Assembly: GCA_900771805.1 (NCBI GenBank)
Contig: CAAGPL010000030.1
Span: 1-22,364 of the forward strand
Direction of reading: 5' to 3'
Source: Bacilli bacterium
Lineage (GTDB): Bacteria > Bacillota_I > Bacilli_A > RF39 > UBA660
Length of the DNA stretch: 22,364 bases
The notes under the pieces were generated by a model. That model ran no database searches, had not been told where the DNA came from, and worked only from the letters and a program-made list of their open reading frames with translations. Every line of letters begins with the position of its first letter. Position 1 is the first letter of the stretch. The position numbers were made by a program, and so were the translations under genes. Below are positions 21,886-22,364 of the stretch, one piece after another.

Positions 21886-21896
21886 ACACTGTTTTT
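21865..21896 (+). terminator. Intrinsic terminator of the ribbon-helix-helix gene
   Basis: CAGTGTTT (21865-21872) pairs with AAACACTG (21884-21891), followed by five T (21892-21896). The first stem arm is coding sequence and the stop TAA (21883-21885) enters the second arm. Confidence 0.85.
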
Positions 21897-21948
21897 AAAT
21901 AAAACATGATAAATTAATTAGTTTTATATAATTTTTATATTGTATAGT

Positions 21949-21978
21949 AAAAAAAATCAGCTATGAAAGAGCTGATTT
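21949..21978 (-). terminator. Terminator of the rRNA operon
   Basis: A 9-bp perfect stem (AAATCAGCT 21970-21978 with AGCTGATTT 21954-21962, minus-strand sense) with a 7-base loop and a run of eight T, about 17 bases after the 5S gene. Confidence 0.85.
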
Positions 21979-21994
21979 TAAATTGCATAAAAAA

Positions 21995-22100
21995 AATTGG
22001 CAACTTCCTATTTTCGCTTACACTATCGTCAGCGTTAAAGTGCTTAACTTCTGTGTTCGGGATGGGAACAGGTGTATCCACTTTGCTATCGTCACCAATT
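21995..22100 (-). rRNA. rrf: 5S ribosomal RNA
   Basis: The minus strand carries the conserved 5S core CCCATCCCGAACACAGAAGT followed by TAAGC, and the terminal helix ATTGGTGAC/GTTGCCAAT that closes the molecule. The ends are set by that helix, uncertain by one to three bases; length about 106. It follows the 23S gene by about 60 bases with no tRNA between. Confidence 0.93.
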
Positions 22101-22159
22101 TAAATATAGAGAAATAATTCTCTGAAAACATGATAATACGGTTTTTATCAAATTAATAG

Positions 22160-22364
22160 GGTTAAACTCTCGATCTATTAGTACTAGTCAGCTCAACATA
22201 TCACTATGCTTCCACCTCTAGCCTATCAACCAGATAGTCTTTCTGGGATCTTAGTTTTTAAAAAACAGGAAAATTCATCTTGAAGTTGGCTTCCCACTTA
22301 GATGCCTTCAGCGGTTATCCATTCCCTACATAGCTACTCTGCACTGCAGCTGGCGCTACAACAG
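22160..22364 (-). rRNA. rrl: 23S ribosomal RNA, 3' end (partial)
   Basis: The minus strand from the right edge reads into the typical 23S 3' region, including GAATGGATAACCGCTGAAGG, CATCTAAGTGGGAAGCC, GCTGACTAGTACTAATAG and the final ATCGAGAGTTTAACCC. The gene continues beyond the window. The 3' end is estimated at about 22160. Confidence 0.93.

Noticed and set aside
22101..22159. tRNA gene between 23S and 5S rRNA
   Set aside because: The 60-base spacer is AT-rich, too short for a tRNA and shows no cloverleaf or TTC-type T-loop.
1..22364. Mycoplasma-type genetic code suggested by the very low GC
   Set aside because: Several conserved genes end in TGA and Trp is encoded by TGG, and spore genes are present.
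1..22364. CRISPR array, insertion sequence or prophage
   Set aside because: No regularly spaced long repeats, transposase, integrase or phage structural genes are visible.

Overview
The window is chromosomal DNA from a very AT-rich, low-GC member of the Bacillota (Bacilli, Erysipelotrichia or a related gut clade). An alpha/beta-type small acid-soluble spore protein and a YunB sporulation protein mark it as an endospore former. TGA serves as a stop (for example at 2955, 18379 and 20871) and Trp is read from TGG, so this is the standard bacterial code and not the Mollicutes code. No phage, transposase or CRISPR signature was seen. The species cannot be named from the sequence alone.

Layout, left to right. 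1-885 (minus): a cut-off small membrane protein and an orphan seven-helix sensor-like membrane domain. 952-2844 (minus): an acyl-CoA synthetase-like AMP ligase with its own strong promoter and an ~80-nt leader. 2955-4986 (minus): a tight operon of a YwaF-like membrane protein, a 92-residue unknown and a MYG1/UPF0160 metal-dependent protein. 5044-7189 (minus): ackA followed by a NrnA-type DHH phosphoesterase. 7291-7500 (minus): a spore DNA-binding protein with a near-consensus forespore sigma-G promoter. 7642-8875 (minus): a DUF1292-like protein and an acidic coiled-coil protein. 8918-9932 (minus): yunB and yutD. 9985-10782 (minus): a predicted tail-anchored protein of unknown role. 10895-11095 (plus): a ferredoxin. 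11111-13920 (minus): pcrA and rluB with overlapping stop and start. 14003-15730 (minus): a VanW-domain protein with an extra N-terminal cytoplasmic domain.

15850-18379 (plus) is a three-gene NitT/TauT/SsuABC-type ABC transporter. It converges on a tsaE-tsaB-rimI-tsaD-pseudopilin operon (18434-21323, minus) that makes much of the t6A tRNA-modification machinery. Further right is a small divergent module: a 54-residue ORF (minus) and a 55-residue ribbon-helix-helix repressor (plus), with a cluster of inverted TATCAG sites between them. The window ends in the 3' part of an rRNA operon on the minus strand (5S, then partial 23S).

The most useful observations are about regulation. Five minus-strand promoters share an extended -10 of the form TATGTTAWWAT. 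Several intrinsic terminators have stems built from the last codons and stop of the gene they end. The tsaE promoter is superimposed on the preceding gene's terminator. The best candidate for an undescribed small system is the repressor/operator/small-ORF module at 21434-21896. The DUF1292/coiled-coil pair, the orphan 7TM protein and the tail-anchored 265-residue protein are also unexplained.
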